From: Bin5 sp965204705 | Lineage (GTDB): Bacteria; Chloroflexota; Anaerolineae; Caldilineales; Caldilineaceae | DNA: 64,000 nucleotides | Direction of reading: 5' to 3' | Assembly: GCA_965204705.1 (NCBI GenBank) | Contig: CBDBFE010000001.1 | Location: 61,777-125,776 of the forward strand | Part shown: piece after piece, positions 28,942 to 37,787 of the stretch | How the letters are laid out: every line of letters starts with the position of its first letter | Position numbering within the stretch: position 1 is the stretch's first letter | Notes under the pieces: generated by a model | The model's database searches: none | The model's input: only the letters and a program-made list of their open reading frames with translations | Told to the model about the DNA's origin: nothing | Program-made: the position numbers and the translations under genes

Positions 28942-30564
28942 CTACGGCTTAGAAAAAACCTTTCCGAGCAGATCATTGAATCGCCGTCTCACCTCGCCCG
29001 CTTGGCGAGCGCCGGCCTGACGGGCAGTTATCTCGGCGATTGCCAACCCGGCCGCAAAGCGCGTTAGCAACTCCAGGTTCTCGTAGCCGATTCCCACATA
29101 GCGCTCAGAGAAAGGGTGTCTTAGCGACATGCGTAGCCGAATGACATCATGTTGACCGCTATCGCCCGACTCCATGTGTTCAGCGATCTCGAACCAGTCT
29201 TGCAAATGCGAAGGCTCATTGGAGACCTCAACAGTGACGCGCCACCTTCTTGAACGATAAGCTAGATCGATCGTTGCGGGGAACAATTCTGTTCCGGGTG
29301 ATAAGTCATCGGGCAGCGGGCTTTCGGTGGGGACCAACTCGCCAACCCTCGAGTTACTGAACTCCCGACCTAGTACGGACGCTGTTCCCTCCGAGGCACT
29401 CTTTGCTTCGTCGCTCAGGCGAGTCTCAGGTGAGCGTCTGGCCCCGGTTCGCAGGCCCCGCGCCTGCCTTATCAGCGGCAGCGGCTCATCGTCAGCGTAC
29501 TCACGCAGAAGGTCGACGAACGGCTCTTCATGCTCCTCCCATCGGAAACCATCCTTGGTGTGCGAAATCTCGAACCCTTCGAGCGTCAGTTCGCCAAAGA
29601 GGCGCTGGTACTCGTACGAGTTAGATGCTCCGAATATCGCCCGGGGTCGGTAAGTTTCATCCCCGCTTCCCTCGATGAGGCGTTTCCGACGGAAGAGGGC
29701 CAGCCCTGCGTTTGCTGTGCTTCCAACTGCACGTATTGCCAGGAACCCGTGTGCTCGCAGACCACCACCCAAGTCGAAGTCAATTGGCTTTGACCAGCGC
29801 TTATGCTCCCCCTCTGGATCGTCGAATCGTGGTCCCCGAAAGATTTCCACTTCTTCATCAACAAGCTTCTGCTCTGGGTTTGTACCATGCTGAAACACCA
29901 GTTCAAAAGAACCGTCACGAAGGAACATTCGGTAGATGCTTGCCAGGTGCTGCCGAATCTTGCTGATCGTCTTCCCGTAAGGTGGGCTATGGAGACCAGA
30001 GACGATCACGTCCGTGCCATGAGCCTCCAGCGGAGCGGGGAATGTCTCTGGCTGCACTGTTTCAAGTCTCTTCTCGACTATCTCGTTGAAGTCGAGTGTT
30101 ATCTCACGACGAACGGACTCGCCAAGGGCTTTGGACCGCACTGTGAGCCTACGTCCAAACCAAGCGGCAGCCGTCTTCATACCCATCCCAAACTCGGCCA
30201 GACCTGATACGTCAGGTGGAGGCTCTGCCGGACGAAGCGCCCGCGCCCACTCATCGCGATAGATACCCGCCGCGTTGTCCGAAACCTGAATGAAGCCCCC
30301 GTCTGATGTGTCGATCTTTACCTTCACGAGCAGCTTACCAGTGTGGCCGTCGACCCGGGCAAGCTCATGCTGGTGGTCCTGAAAGCTCTGAATGGCGTTG
30401 TCTACGAACTCCGCAGCAGCGAACCACGGTCGATAGTTCAGATGCCGGAACACGCCTAGTACGCTCACCTCCGGTCGAATGTCTATCGACTCGACATCTG
30501 GGGTAAACGACGTTTGGCTCTCAGCCCCTGTTCTTTCATCAGGTTTGGGTGTCAACTGGTCCAT
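28942..30564 (-). CDS. MORC/MutL-like GHKL ATPase of a restriction-modification operon
   Basis: 540 residues. The Bergerat-fold motifs are clear: N box E52-F-V-D-N56 (AAEFVDNAIQS), G1 QVSDNAAGI, G2 GLAEFGMGMKTAAAWFG. The middle domain has the transducer-like part (RAIFGASNSYEYQRLFGELTLEGFEISHTKDGF). This matches the MutL/MORC-related ATPases that Iyer, Abhiman and Aravind described in bacterial RM operons. Its start overlaps the end of the Dcm gene by 26 bp. Likely role: ATP-gated clamp on DNA that recruits Z1 and the nuclease. Confidence 0.87.
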   Translation of the reverse strand: MDQLTPKPDERTGAESQTSFTPDVESIDIRPEVSVLGVFRHLNYRPWFAAAEFVDNAIQSFQDHQHELARVDGHTGKLLVKVKIDTSDGGFIQVSDNAAGIYRDEWARALRPAEPPPDVSGLAEFGMGMKTAAAWFGRRLTVRSKALGESVRREITLDFNEIVEKRLETVQPETFPAPLEAHGTDVIVSGLHSPPYGKTISKIRQHLASIYRMFLRDGSFELVFQHGTNPEQKLVDEEVEIFRGPRFDDPEGEHKRWSKPIDFDLGGGLRAHGFLAIRAVGSTANAGLALFRRKRLIEGSGDETYRPRAIFGASNSYEYQRLFGELTLEGFEISHTKDGFRWEEHEEPFVDLLREYADDEPLPLIRQARGLRTGARRSPETRLSDEAKSASEGTASVLGREFSNSRVGELVPTESPLPDDLSPGTELFPATIDLAYRSRRWRVTVEVSNEPSHLQDWFEIAEHMESGDSGQHDVIRLRMSLRHPFSERYVGIGYENLELLTRFAAGLAIAEITARQAGARQAGEVRRRFNDLLGKVFSKP

Positions 30565-31891
30565 TTGGACTCTCCGTTATGGAGTCGTCATTGCAGAGAA
30601 GTCTGGCCGCGATCCGGTAGACCACACCAACATGCACGGCGTTGCCTAGCGCCCTAAAAGTTGCCGTCCGAGAGTCTGGTACGTGAAAGGTACTTGGAAA
30701 GCCCTGCAGACGTAAGCCTTCTACTCGCGAGAGGTGTCGACGCATCGGCCCCAGAATAGGAATCTGCGTTGATGTCATCGCAACTAGAGACGGGCTGTTC
30801 CTATACCTCTTCACGCGAAGGCCTGATGGTCTGAACTGAAGAATATGCTTCCACAGATCTCTGACTTCCCCTTGGCAGTTCCACTCCAGCTTTCGAAGAG
30901 AGGGAGGAAATGATCGAAGCCTTAGAACCCAGTCCGAGGGGAGTTCACTCTGTATTGAAGACAACCATGTTCGATTGGCTTTGATGAATCGCACCTTCCA
31001 CTGAGGGAAATGTCCAACTCGGCTCCGGGCGTAGCTCGGCAGTGCCTGGAAGCTTTCCAGCGTCACTTCCGTGCCATTCTTAGGGGGGGGACCTTTGCCA
31101 GCGCCGATCACGTGGGCCCAGGGAGTCATGTCTTCATAGGGATAGTCGGCGTCAATCTCGTCTCCCCAGATCGGAAATGACGGGAGTTCGGCTCTCTCTT
31201 CTGGCAACGCTTTTAGGAAGGCATTCCAGTGCTCGATACACCGACGGTGCTGGTCGACGATCTGCGTTTCCTTTCGGTCACGCTCCGTTAGCTCGTCGCC
31301 AGACTGAACGACTCTGTTCATCGAGGTGACTGCTGTTCGGTCCCTAGGAGGGAAAATGTCCTTCGGTATGCATGTGTGTGAAGCCACTGCAAAAAAGCGC
31401 TCGCGGTGGTGTGGGAAGCCCAAATGGTGAGGTGAAAGCAGCCCTTTACCGCCGCTGACCCTATGTTCAGTCGCGCTAACGTGGTAGCCAAGTCCTCTCA
31501 AGCTAGACTTGACGATACGCCACGTTCGCCCCTCGTCGTGACGCTCGAAGTTGCCAACGTTTTCCAGAATCACATAGCTGGGTCGATGCCGTTTCAGGAC
31601 GTCGAGAATTTCGTGAAATAGGGTTCCAGATGTCTCATCGTTCAATCCAGCCTGAGTCCCCGACTTGGAGAAGGGCTGACATGGAAACCCCGCACATAGC
31701 ACGTCGTGAGGGGGCACTTGCTGCTTGGAAGCACGAATGTCGCCTTGGATTTCCGACCCATGAGGAAAGTTTCGGCGATAGAGTTCCCGCAGCATAGGGT
31801 CTATTTCGCATGAGAAGACGCACTCGTGTCCGAGACTTTCTAGCGCGACACGGAAGCCCCCGAGGCCAGCGAACAGGTCAACGAACCTCAT
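30539..31891 (-). CDS. DNA (cytosine-5) methyltransferase
   Basis: 450 residues with the standard C5 order: motif I DLFAGLGGFR at the very N-terminus, motif IV GFPCQPFS with catalytic Cys71, motif VI ENVGNF, and motif VIII as HHRERFF. A variable target-recognition region (~200-390) is followed by motifs IX-X (RLQGFPSTF...FRALGNAVHVGV). All catalytic residues are present. It leads a four-gene minus-strand operon and gives the self-protecting mark, or the mark that is recognised, for the MORC/Z1/DUF4420 restriction complex. Confidence 0.93.
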   Translation of the reverse strand: MRFVDLFAGLGGFRVALESLGHECVFSCEIDPMLRELYRRNFPHGSEIQGDIRASKQQVPPHDVLCAGFPCQPFSKSGTQAGLNDETSGTLFHEILDVLKRHRPSYVILENVGNFERHDEGRTWRIVKSSLRGLGYHVSATEHRVSGGKGLLSPHHLGFPHHRERFFAVASHTCIPKDIFPPRDRTAVTSMNRVVQSGDELTERDRKETQIVDQHRRCIEHWNAFLKALPEERAELPSFPIWGDEIDADYPYEDMTPWAHVIGAGKGPPPKNGTEVTLESFQALPSYARSRVGHFPQWKVRFIKANRTWLSSIQSELPSDWVLRLRSFPPSLRKLEWNCQGEVRDLWKHILQFRPSGLRVKRYRNSPSLVAMTSTQIPILGPMRRHLSRVEGLRLQGFPSTFHVPDSRTATFRALGNAVHVGVVYRIAARLLCNDDSITESPNGPVDTQT

Positions 31892-32147
31892 GCCGGCCCC
31901 CTGTATAGATTCCTCTAGCCTTGTTATCTGACATTCCCGATTTGGATACTCCTAGCCCATGCTGTCTCCTCACCTACTTGGTTGAGAGACCAGCGGGTTG
32001 CCGCCGTCAGAAGCAGCCTAGCCGCCGCGTCGTCCCTATGGTGCCGCACCTTGGTGCTGGACGTATCCGGAAGCGTCGGCATGGCATATCTACTTGCCCT
32101 GCTCTACCTGGTGTACGGCCTTTTCGTCTGGGCCAACCACAGTTGCT
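31892..32147. other. Spacer upstream of the Dcm operon
   Basis: It must hold the Dcm operon promoter on the minus strand. I see no gene and no convincing operator. Confidence 0.4.
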
Positions 32148-32530
32148 TTACAGCCACTGCAGGGTAGCGCCGGTCGAGTTCACCTTTGTATAGCGGGCAA
32201 CCGTGCCCGCGTTCCTCCATCTCCCCAGGGCCATGACGGCCTGGGTGGAAGCGCCGGCCGCGGCCATGCGTTGCGCCAGGCCCACACGGCCGCTGTGCCC
32301 GCTGAACCGGTCGCCCAGGCCTGCAGCTGCGGCCGCTGCCTTCACCCGGCGGGCAACCGTCGACTCGCTCATACCGAAAACGGAGTCCTCAGCGCCCGCG
32401 CCGTCGCGGATCGCATCCAGGTGCGCTATTGCAACCGGGGTCAGATAGACCGTGCGCGGGGTGGCGTCCGACATCACCCAGCAGAGCGCAATATCGACTG
32501 CGATATGTTTGCCCGCAACGTCACCAACTT
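32148..32530 (-). pseudogene. Tyrosine recombinase, internally deleted
   Basis: The C-terminal part is intact: FGMSESTVARRVKAAAA, the catalytic HxxR in SGHSGRVG, and the Tyr in GTVARYTK. The frame continues upstream into DIALCWVMSDA and then joins TPRTVYLTP. The block holding the first catalytic Arg (GLRRSEAAALTW in the full gene at 52369) is missing. So it cannot cleave DNA. It is one of four copies in the window. Confidence 0.8.
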
Positions 32531-32698
32531 GCTAATGGTTTCGGAGGCGATCTTACGCCCAAAGCCTTCACCCACAATCTCCTCACCCTAGCATACATTC
32601 AGAATTTCTGCACATCTGACAGGAGCTTGTCAAGATTATAATTGTGTGCCACTATAAACAGGCCGCCCGCACGAATAGCCCAAAAGGGAGACATAGAC

Positions 32699-32914
32699 GT
32701 GGATCAACACAAAGCCAACGATACGCTCAATCCACCCGCCAGACGCTCGCCAGCGTCACGGCGCACTGCCAAAATTTCGTTATCTCTGACACCGAACGAA
32801 AAGCGCCGGATCATTGATGCTGCCGAAGCCACCGACCGCATCATTTCCGACTTCTTGAGAGAGGAAATCATGCTCGTAGTGGCGCAGATCGAGAAGCAAA
32901 AACCCAGCGCATGA
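32699..32914 (+). CDS. Small ribbon-helix-helix-like protein (71 aa)
   Basis: The motif KISLSLTPNEKRRIIDAAEATDRIISDFLREEI has a short beta strand followed by two helices, as in RHH antitoxins or plasmid copy-control proteins. The GTG at 32699 has GGGAG at 8 nt; the upstream extension lacks a site. It precedes the recombinase and primase genes of the replicon-like element, so a regulator of that element is the likely role. No toxin is adjacent. Confidence 0.55.
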   Translation: MDQHKANDTLNPPARRSPASRRTAKISLSLTPNEKRRIIDAAEATDRIISDFLREEIMLVVAQIEKQKPSA

Positions 32915-32987
32915 ATGAGCGACAGAGCGGACGGCCGCAGATCGCAGCCGGGTCCGAAATATCCAGCCCGAACCCGCCACCGGCTAG

Positions 32988-33314
32988 ATTGTAATCAACA
33001 TCATGGATTCAGTATCGCAATGGGATAGAGAGGTTATCGGAGAGCGCACCAGCGCCATTCTGCAAGATCTCAAAGCGCAGGGAAAATCCACCGGGAATCC
33101 CAACTATGGCTTTGAAGCCGGCGAGGACGGGAAACTCATCGAAAACGAGCAGGAGCAAGCCGTCCTGCAGCGCGTCGCGAAACTGCGCGCCCAGCGCAAA
33201 AGCTGGGCCAGAGTGACCAGCGCGCTCACAGACGCCGGCATACGCACCCGACGCGGCACCGCGTTCAGCCGGCAAGGCCTGTCCAAAATCGCAAAGAGAG
33301 CAGGGATCAAATAA
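32988..33314 (+). pseudogene. Serine recombinase C-terminal fragment, copy 1
   Basis: The frame reads VINIMDSVSQWDREVIGERTSAIL, then KSTGNPNYGFEA, ending with an HTH (VTSALTDAGIRTRRGTAFSRQGLSKIAKR). It corresponds to the part after the catalytic domain of a resolvase/invertase. An in-frame TAG lies just before VINI and the catalytic Ser region is absent. The same segment occurs at 44915-45421. Confidence 0.8.
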
Positions 33315-33322
33315 AAGAGGAC

Positions 33323-33346
33323 GGCCCCGATCTGCCAATCGGGGCC
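33323..33346 (+). terminator. Hairpin after the recombinase fragment
   Basis: GGCCCCGAT and ATCGGGGCC are perfect 9-bp arms around a 6-base loop. There is no T-run, so it may be a rho-dependent or processing hairpin. The second module has the same hairpin at 45430-45453, with compensating identity in the stem and a changed loop. Confidence 0.65.
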
Positions 33347-33387
33347 CACTACCACTGAGACCCACCCGTGAAAGGAGCCTCGCCCAC

Positions 33388-34479
33388 ATGCTAACACACA
33401 GAACACCCAATCGCATACCGATCGCCGCCGCCGCCGAAGTCGCAGCCCGTCTCCCGGGCACGCGCTGGGAAGGCGCCGGCTACCGCACCCGCGGCTACTG
33501 CCACGGCAGCGGAGACAAGCCGACGTCGGCATCGCTGGTATTCAGCGACCCCCCCAGGCCCGGAGAACAGTCCCTGCGCGTCCACTGCTTCAAATGCAAC
33601 CCCGGCACGCCGGCAGAACGCGACGCCATCCGCCACGCCCTGCAAAAAGCGACCGGCCTGCAGCTGTGCAACTGTCGCGCCTGCTGGGAATCCCACCGCG
33701 CGGGCCGGCCTCCGGATGGAGCGGCTACCCGGCCTGCCGCCCCCGGCCGGCCCGCGCCGGCCACGACACAGCCTGCGCCGCGGCGCCGCGCAAAGAGCGA
33801 CACGGCAGCCTACGCCGCCGACCTATGGGCCGCAGCCCGCCCATCCACTTCCGGGCCGGCGGAACAGCATCCCGTAGGCCGTTGGTTGGCCGCACGCACA
33901 CCCCCGATCCGCTGGCCCGCCGGCCGGCCGCTGCCCGAAACAGTCCGCTGGCTTGCCCGCAGACACCGCATTTTCCCCCGCAGACAACCGGACAGCCCGG
34001 CCGTCGGCGCGCTGGTCATGGCACTGCGCCCCCTGTCCAACCCTGTCGGCGCTACCCGCAAGGTGCATCTGGTCGCCATCGACGCCGAGGGGCGCAAAGC
34101 GTACCACTGGCAGGCAAACAAGCGCGGCGATAAACATACCTACGGCCAGGACGTCGCCGCCTATGGCCTGCTCTGGAAACAACGGCCAGCAGGCAAACAC
34201 GCCTGCGATCTGCATGTCGTCGAAGGCCTCGCAGACGGATTGGCCTTGCTCACAGCCCTGCCGGAGGATCAGATCGTAGCCGTCTGCGCCGGCCTGCGCT
34301 ACAGCGAAATCGACCCGGGCTGGTTCGCGTCCGTAACCCTGTGGCCCGACGGCGATGAGAAGGCGTTGGAAACGGCCCGCCGGCAGGCGCAGCAGTGGGC
34401 AAACCGCGGCTACACCACCCCAATCAAGTTACTGCCAAAAGGGGAAGACCCTGCGAGCATGAACTGGAGAACACCGTGA
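33388..34479 (+). CDS. Plasmid-type primase with TOPRIM-like domain
   Basis: 363 residues. A zinc-finger-like N-terminus (RGYCHGSGDKPTSASLVF...LRVHCFKCN and LCNCRACW) precedes a Pro/Arg-rich linker. The C-terminal half has a TOPRIM pattern, with the acidic LHVVEGLADGLALLTALP and VTLWPDGDEKALETARR. It resembles DnaG-related primases of mobile elements. It overlaps the next gene as GTGA and forms an operon primase-RepA-initiator. A truncated copy is at 45494-45668. Confidence 0.75.
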   Translation: MLTHRTPNRIPIAAAAEVAARLPGTRWEGAGYRTRGYCHGSGDKPTSASLVFSDPPRPGEQSLRVHCFKCNPGTPAERDAIRHALQKATGLQLCNCRACWESHRAGRPPDGAATRPAAPGRPAPATTQPAPRRRAKSDTAAYAADLWAAARPSTSGPAEQHPVGRWLAARTPPIRWPAGRPLPETVRWLARRHRIFPRRQPDSPAVGALVMALRPLSNPVGATRKVHLVAIDAEGRKAYHWQANKRGDKHTYGQDVAAYGLLWKQRPAGKHACDLHVVEGLADGLALLTALPEDQIVAVCAGLRYSEIDPGWFASVTLWPDGDEKALETARRQAQQWANRGYTTPIKLLPKGEDPASMNWRTP

Positions 34480-35651
34480 CGAATTCGACCCTGCCTAACG
34501 GAACCGAGGCAATCACACCCGACGAAGTGCCCGCAGAAATCCCCGCCCCGCTCCCAGGAGCTCAGGAGTTGAGAGGCATAAACGCAGCCATCGCCGCCGG
34601 CAAGACGCCGGACAGGGACGACATCGAAGCCATACGCCGGCTACGACCCTCTGGGGGAATGTCCGAAACGGAGATCGTCCAGCTGATCGAAGCCCTGCAC
34701 AGCGACAGTTCCGCAACCGCGCAAATGGCATGGACACAAATTGGCAAGCTGATCAGATACCGTAGCTGGAACGAGAAAAAAGCGTGGAATTTCCAAGCTC
34801 CGGATCGTGAGTGGCTGATCAAAGACTGGCTGCCGCTCGGCCGCATCGGCCTGCTCACAGGCGAGGGCGAAAAGGGCAAAAGCCTGTTGGCGCTGCAACT
34901 GGCCGCGAAGATGGCCGCTGGCGGTGGCCTCTGGCTGCGACGCGGCGTCAAGGTCACCATGCCGGCCGTATCAGACGGTGTCGCGGTGATTGCCAATTGG
35001 GAAGACGAAGCTCACGAAGCGCGCCGGCGCCTGAACTGGATCGAAAACGCCGACCGCGCTGACGACCAGACAACACCCCTGGCGAAGCGTGTAGGCAAAA
35101 GCCTGCGCTATCTGGAGATGGCCCAGGCCGGCCCCGTGTGGACGGCCGACGGCCTCTCCCTTATCGGCCGCCAATTGCGCGACTACTGCGAAGAACACGA
35201 CGCCCGCCTGCTTGTTCTCGACCCCCTGATCAACGCCTACGGCGCAACAGAGAACGCCAACGAGGAGGCCGCCCACTTCATGGCCGACTGGGGCGGCTGG
35301 GCGCAGGAAGCGAGTTGCACCGTCCTGCTTTGCCATCACCCGCCAAAGGCGGACAGAAAGGACAGACAGGAGGGCGCCGACCACGGATTCAGAGGCGCCA
35401 GCGCCTTTTCCGCCGAGGCCCGCTTTTACTGGCAGCTGACCGACCAGAAAGAGAAAGACGGGCCGGCTATTACCGTGTTAAGACGGCGCAAAGGCAACTA
35501 CGCAGACCCGAACGCGTCGAAGGAAATATACCTGGACAAATCACAGAAAACCCACTGGATTTGGCGCGTTGCGGCCGGCCAGCCCCAACAACAGACCAAC
35601 ACATCCCCCTATAACCATCAGGAGGACGATGACTATGACGAAGTCGGTTAA
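34476..35651 (+). CDS. RepA-like AAA (RecA-fold) replication ATPase
   Basis: About 391 residues from the GTG at 34476, which overlaps the primase stop. The RecA fold shows a Walker A variant GLLTGEGEKGKSLLALQLAAKMA, the Walker B region ARLLVLDPLINAYG, and downstream VLLCHHPPK and GASAFSAEARFYW. These are signatures of the AAA_25/RepA family of hexameric plasmid helicases. Its product would unwind DNA at the iteron origin. The end overlaps the initiator gene by a few codons. Confidence 0.82.
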   Translation: MTNSTLPNGTEAITPDEVPAEIPAPLPGAQELRGINAAIAAGKTPDRDDIEAIRRLRPSGGMSETEIVQLIEALHSDSSATAQMAWTQIGKLIRYRSWNEKKAWNFQAPDREWLIKDWLPLGRIGLLTGEGEKGKSLLALQLAAKMAAGGGLWLRRGVKVTMPAVSDGVAVIANWEDEAHEARRRLNWIENADRADDQTTPLAKRVGKSLRYLEMAQAGPVWTADGLSLIGRQLRDYCEEHDARLLVLDPLINAYGATENANEEAAHFMADWGGWAQEASCTVLLCHHPPKADRKDRQEGADHGFRGASAFSAEARFYWQLTDQKEKDGPAITVLRRRKGNYADPNASKEIYLDKSQKTHWIWRVAAGQPQQQTNTSPYNHQEDDDYDEVG

Positions 35652-37260
35652 CACTCTGACCATTCAAGAACGAATCAAATACATAGTCTCTAAACTGAAA
35701 GAACGCGGCCAGGTCCCAGAAGACGCCCAAGAGCCTTACCTGGACCAAATCGCCGGCAAGCGTTTCGATCCCCTCATGCAGGAAGCCTTTCGGGAATATG
35801 ATCGGCGCCATAGTGATTTGATGGTTGTAGCCGAAGAACACGCCGACATCGACTCTGTCGCATCCCCCATTCTGACTACCAGCAGCGGCCCAGCGACCAC
35901 CGAGGACCTGCTGTCGCTAGCAGGAATGATGGGCCGCATCACCAATGCCCTTACCCCCGACCAACTATCCCACGACAAGGATCTCCTAACCGTTGAAATG
36001 ATCGGCCTGTCATACAATCATGACCTGTGGGAAGCCATTCCCCCGGCAGAAAGAAAGAAGGCCGGCTTGCAACATCCCTATACCCCACTGATTCGATCCT
36101 TCCTGAACCCGCCCAAAAATGGAAATACTAGGAAAACCGGCATTCTTTCTGCCGCGCTAACGCGCAACCCGTTGAAAGATACGCCAACCGCCACCTTGTT
36201 CGACATGAAGGCATTTCGCAAACAGGGCATCGGCTTTAACCCGTCGCCGGAAGACCAAGCACATCTGCCGGATTTTGAACCCGCCAACCCCACCCAACTC
36301 GCGCCGGCCTTGCCACTGCTCATGTATGATGAAGCGCGCGCCGGTAAAAGCCCGGGCAGGGGAAGTCCCACAACGCCCTGGGAACTACGCACCTGGATCG
36401 AGCTGATACTGACAACCCCCGCCGCTGAGCGCTTCAGCAGTGATGAACTATGTGTACGGTACGGAGACTTCGTCGAGTGGCTGATGCCAAACGGCCGTTA
36501 TTCCAAGAAGTGCTTTCAGGCTATCGACAGAGCGTTGGACGAAGTACACAACCTGCGCTTGCCTTGGGAAATTGGCGGGGTCGGCGGCCTGTGGAGTGTG
36601 ATACTGGTCATATCCAAACCCCGGACATGGAACGCCTACAACGACCTGCTGATCTTCAAGACCTCCTTACCGCCAGGCGTCAGCGGATATGGCCCACTGA
36701 TTTACCGCCCCGCGCTGCGTGAGATGGGCCAGGAATCGGTCCTCCAGTACCGATCCTATCTTTCGCTTTCCTGGTTGTGGGATCATTACGGCGCCAACAA
36801 AGGCCGGTACATTCAATCCACCCGGGTGCGCCTTGCCCGAGACAAGAACAACAACCTCGTGGATGCCAAAGGAGCCATCATCTTGGACAAGAACGGAAAC
36901 CCGGCGCGCACGTGGATGATCCGGCGCAAGCACAACAATAAGATAATTTGGGAACCCAGACCCGGCATTGTTCCCCTCGATGCAGACGGAAAACCCGTCC
37001 CATCCTTGAATGACGCCGCCCGGGAGCGCAATCCGGCCGCCGACCAGTACCCGATCCTGACGCCGCAACAGCTAGTGTCCCTCGCCTACATGGACGAACA
37101 AAAACAACTCACTCCCGCCACACATCGAAAAAGACAGGAGCGTTCCCGGAAGGCTCTCAAAGCGATTAAAAGTAAGGGCCTGTGCACCCTCGAAAAAATC
37201 GACGGCGGCATACGCATCCTGCCCCCACACGGATGGGGAGCTTCTTTCGACCATGACTAA
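35635..37260 (+). CDS. Replication initiator-like protein of the integrated replicon
   Basis: About 541 residues. The ATG at 35635 has GGAGG at 9 nt; the ATG at 35629 is closer to it. I do not recognise a named Pfam. The middle holds FSSDELCVRYGDFVEWLMPNGRYSKKCFQAIDRALDEV and a conserved Trp/Arg region. The C-terminus looks like a winged helix (TPATHRKRQERSRKALKAI...LEKIDGGIRILPPHGWG). Position after RepA and directly before four iterons argues strongly that it binds the origin. The C-terminal part exists a second time at 37523-37787. Confidence 0.65.
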   Translation: MTKSVNTLTIQERIKYIVSKLKERGQVPEDAQEPYLDQIAGKRFDPLMQEAFREYDRRHSDLMVVAEEHADIDSVASPILTTSSGPATTEDLLSLAGMMGRITNALTPDQLSHDKDLLTVEMIGLSYNHDLWEAIPPAERKKAGLQHPYTPLIRSFLNPPKNGNTRKTGILSAALTRNPLKDTPTATLFDMKAFRKQGIGFNPSPEDQAHLPDFEPANPTQLAPALPLLMYDEARAGKSPGRGSPTTPWELRTWIELILTTPAAERFSSDELCVRYGDFVEWLMPNGRYSKKCFQAIDRALDEVHNLRLPWEIGGVGGLWSVILVISKPRTWNAYNDLLIFKTSLPPGVSGYGPLIYRPALREMGQESVLQYRSYLSLSWLWDHYGANKGRYIQSTRVRLARDKNNNLVDAKGAIILDKNGNPARTWMIRRKHNNKIIWEPRPGIVPLDADGKPVPSLNDAARERNPAADQYPILTPQQLVSLAYMDEQKQLTPATHRKRQERSRKALKAIKSKGLCTLEKIDGGIRILPPHGWGASFDHD

Positions 37261-37290
37261 GGCAAAGACAGTGGATCAGAAGCAGTGCTT

Positions 37291-37463
37291 TACTACATCT
37301 GAAGTCACACTATCCCGCCACTACATCTGAAGTCACACTCTACTACATCTGAAGTCGCGCTCTACTACATCTGAAGTCACACATCCCCTCTGGTAGAAAG
37401 GCAACCCCTATATACCCTATATCCCTATAAGGGTATGGGAGGGCTGCCCATGCCCTTATAGGG
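37291..37463. other. Iteron-type replication origin
   Basis: Four direct repeats 'tactacatctgaagtcacac' start at 37291, 37319, 37341 and 37363. The last three are spaced exactly 22 bp, two helical turns. About 40 bp downstream an AT-rich stretch holds an inverted pair ccctataaggg (37423-37433) and cccttataggg (37453-37463) around a GC-rich palindrome. Iterons beside a rep gene plus an AT-rich unwinding region are the standard theta-type plasmid origin. Confidence 0.8.
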
Positions 37464-37522
37464 CGGGCAGCCCCAGGGAAAAAACTCCTCGGCACGGTGG
37501 AACAACCAGAAAGAAGCAGCGC

Positions 37523-37787
37523 ATGGATGCCGCCCAGGAACGTAACCCCGCAGCTGATCATTACCCTTTTCTGTCGCCCGAGCATCAGGTCGCCCTGGGT
37601 CCATCCGCCGGCGCCCAATACACTGAGTAAATCGGCGCGTTCCATACGAAGAGCACGGGCAGAGGACGCCTTGTCCAACATGGCCGGCAACGGCTACATT
37701 ATCACCGAACACCTGGACAAAGGCGTGCGTATCCTGCCGCCGTCGGGATGGGGTGCCGGTTACGGGGATAAACTACATTTGCGGTGG
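37523..37787 (+). pseudogene. Duplicate initiator C-terminus, frameshifted and cut by the IS
   Basis: One frame gives MDAAQERNPAADHYP (compare NDAARERNPAADQYP in the initiator). Another gives LDKGVRILPPSGWGAGYGD (compare IDGGIRILPPHGWGAS). A frameshift separates the two pieces and the IS element begins at 37788. It is a remnant of a second, tandem replicon unit. Confidence 0.75.
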
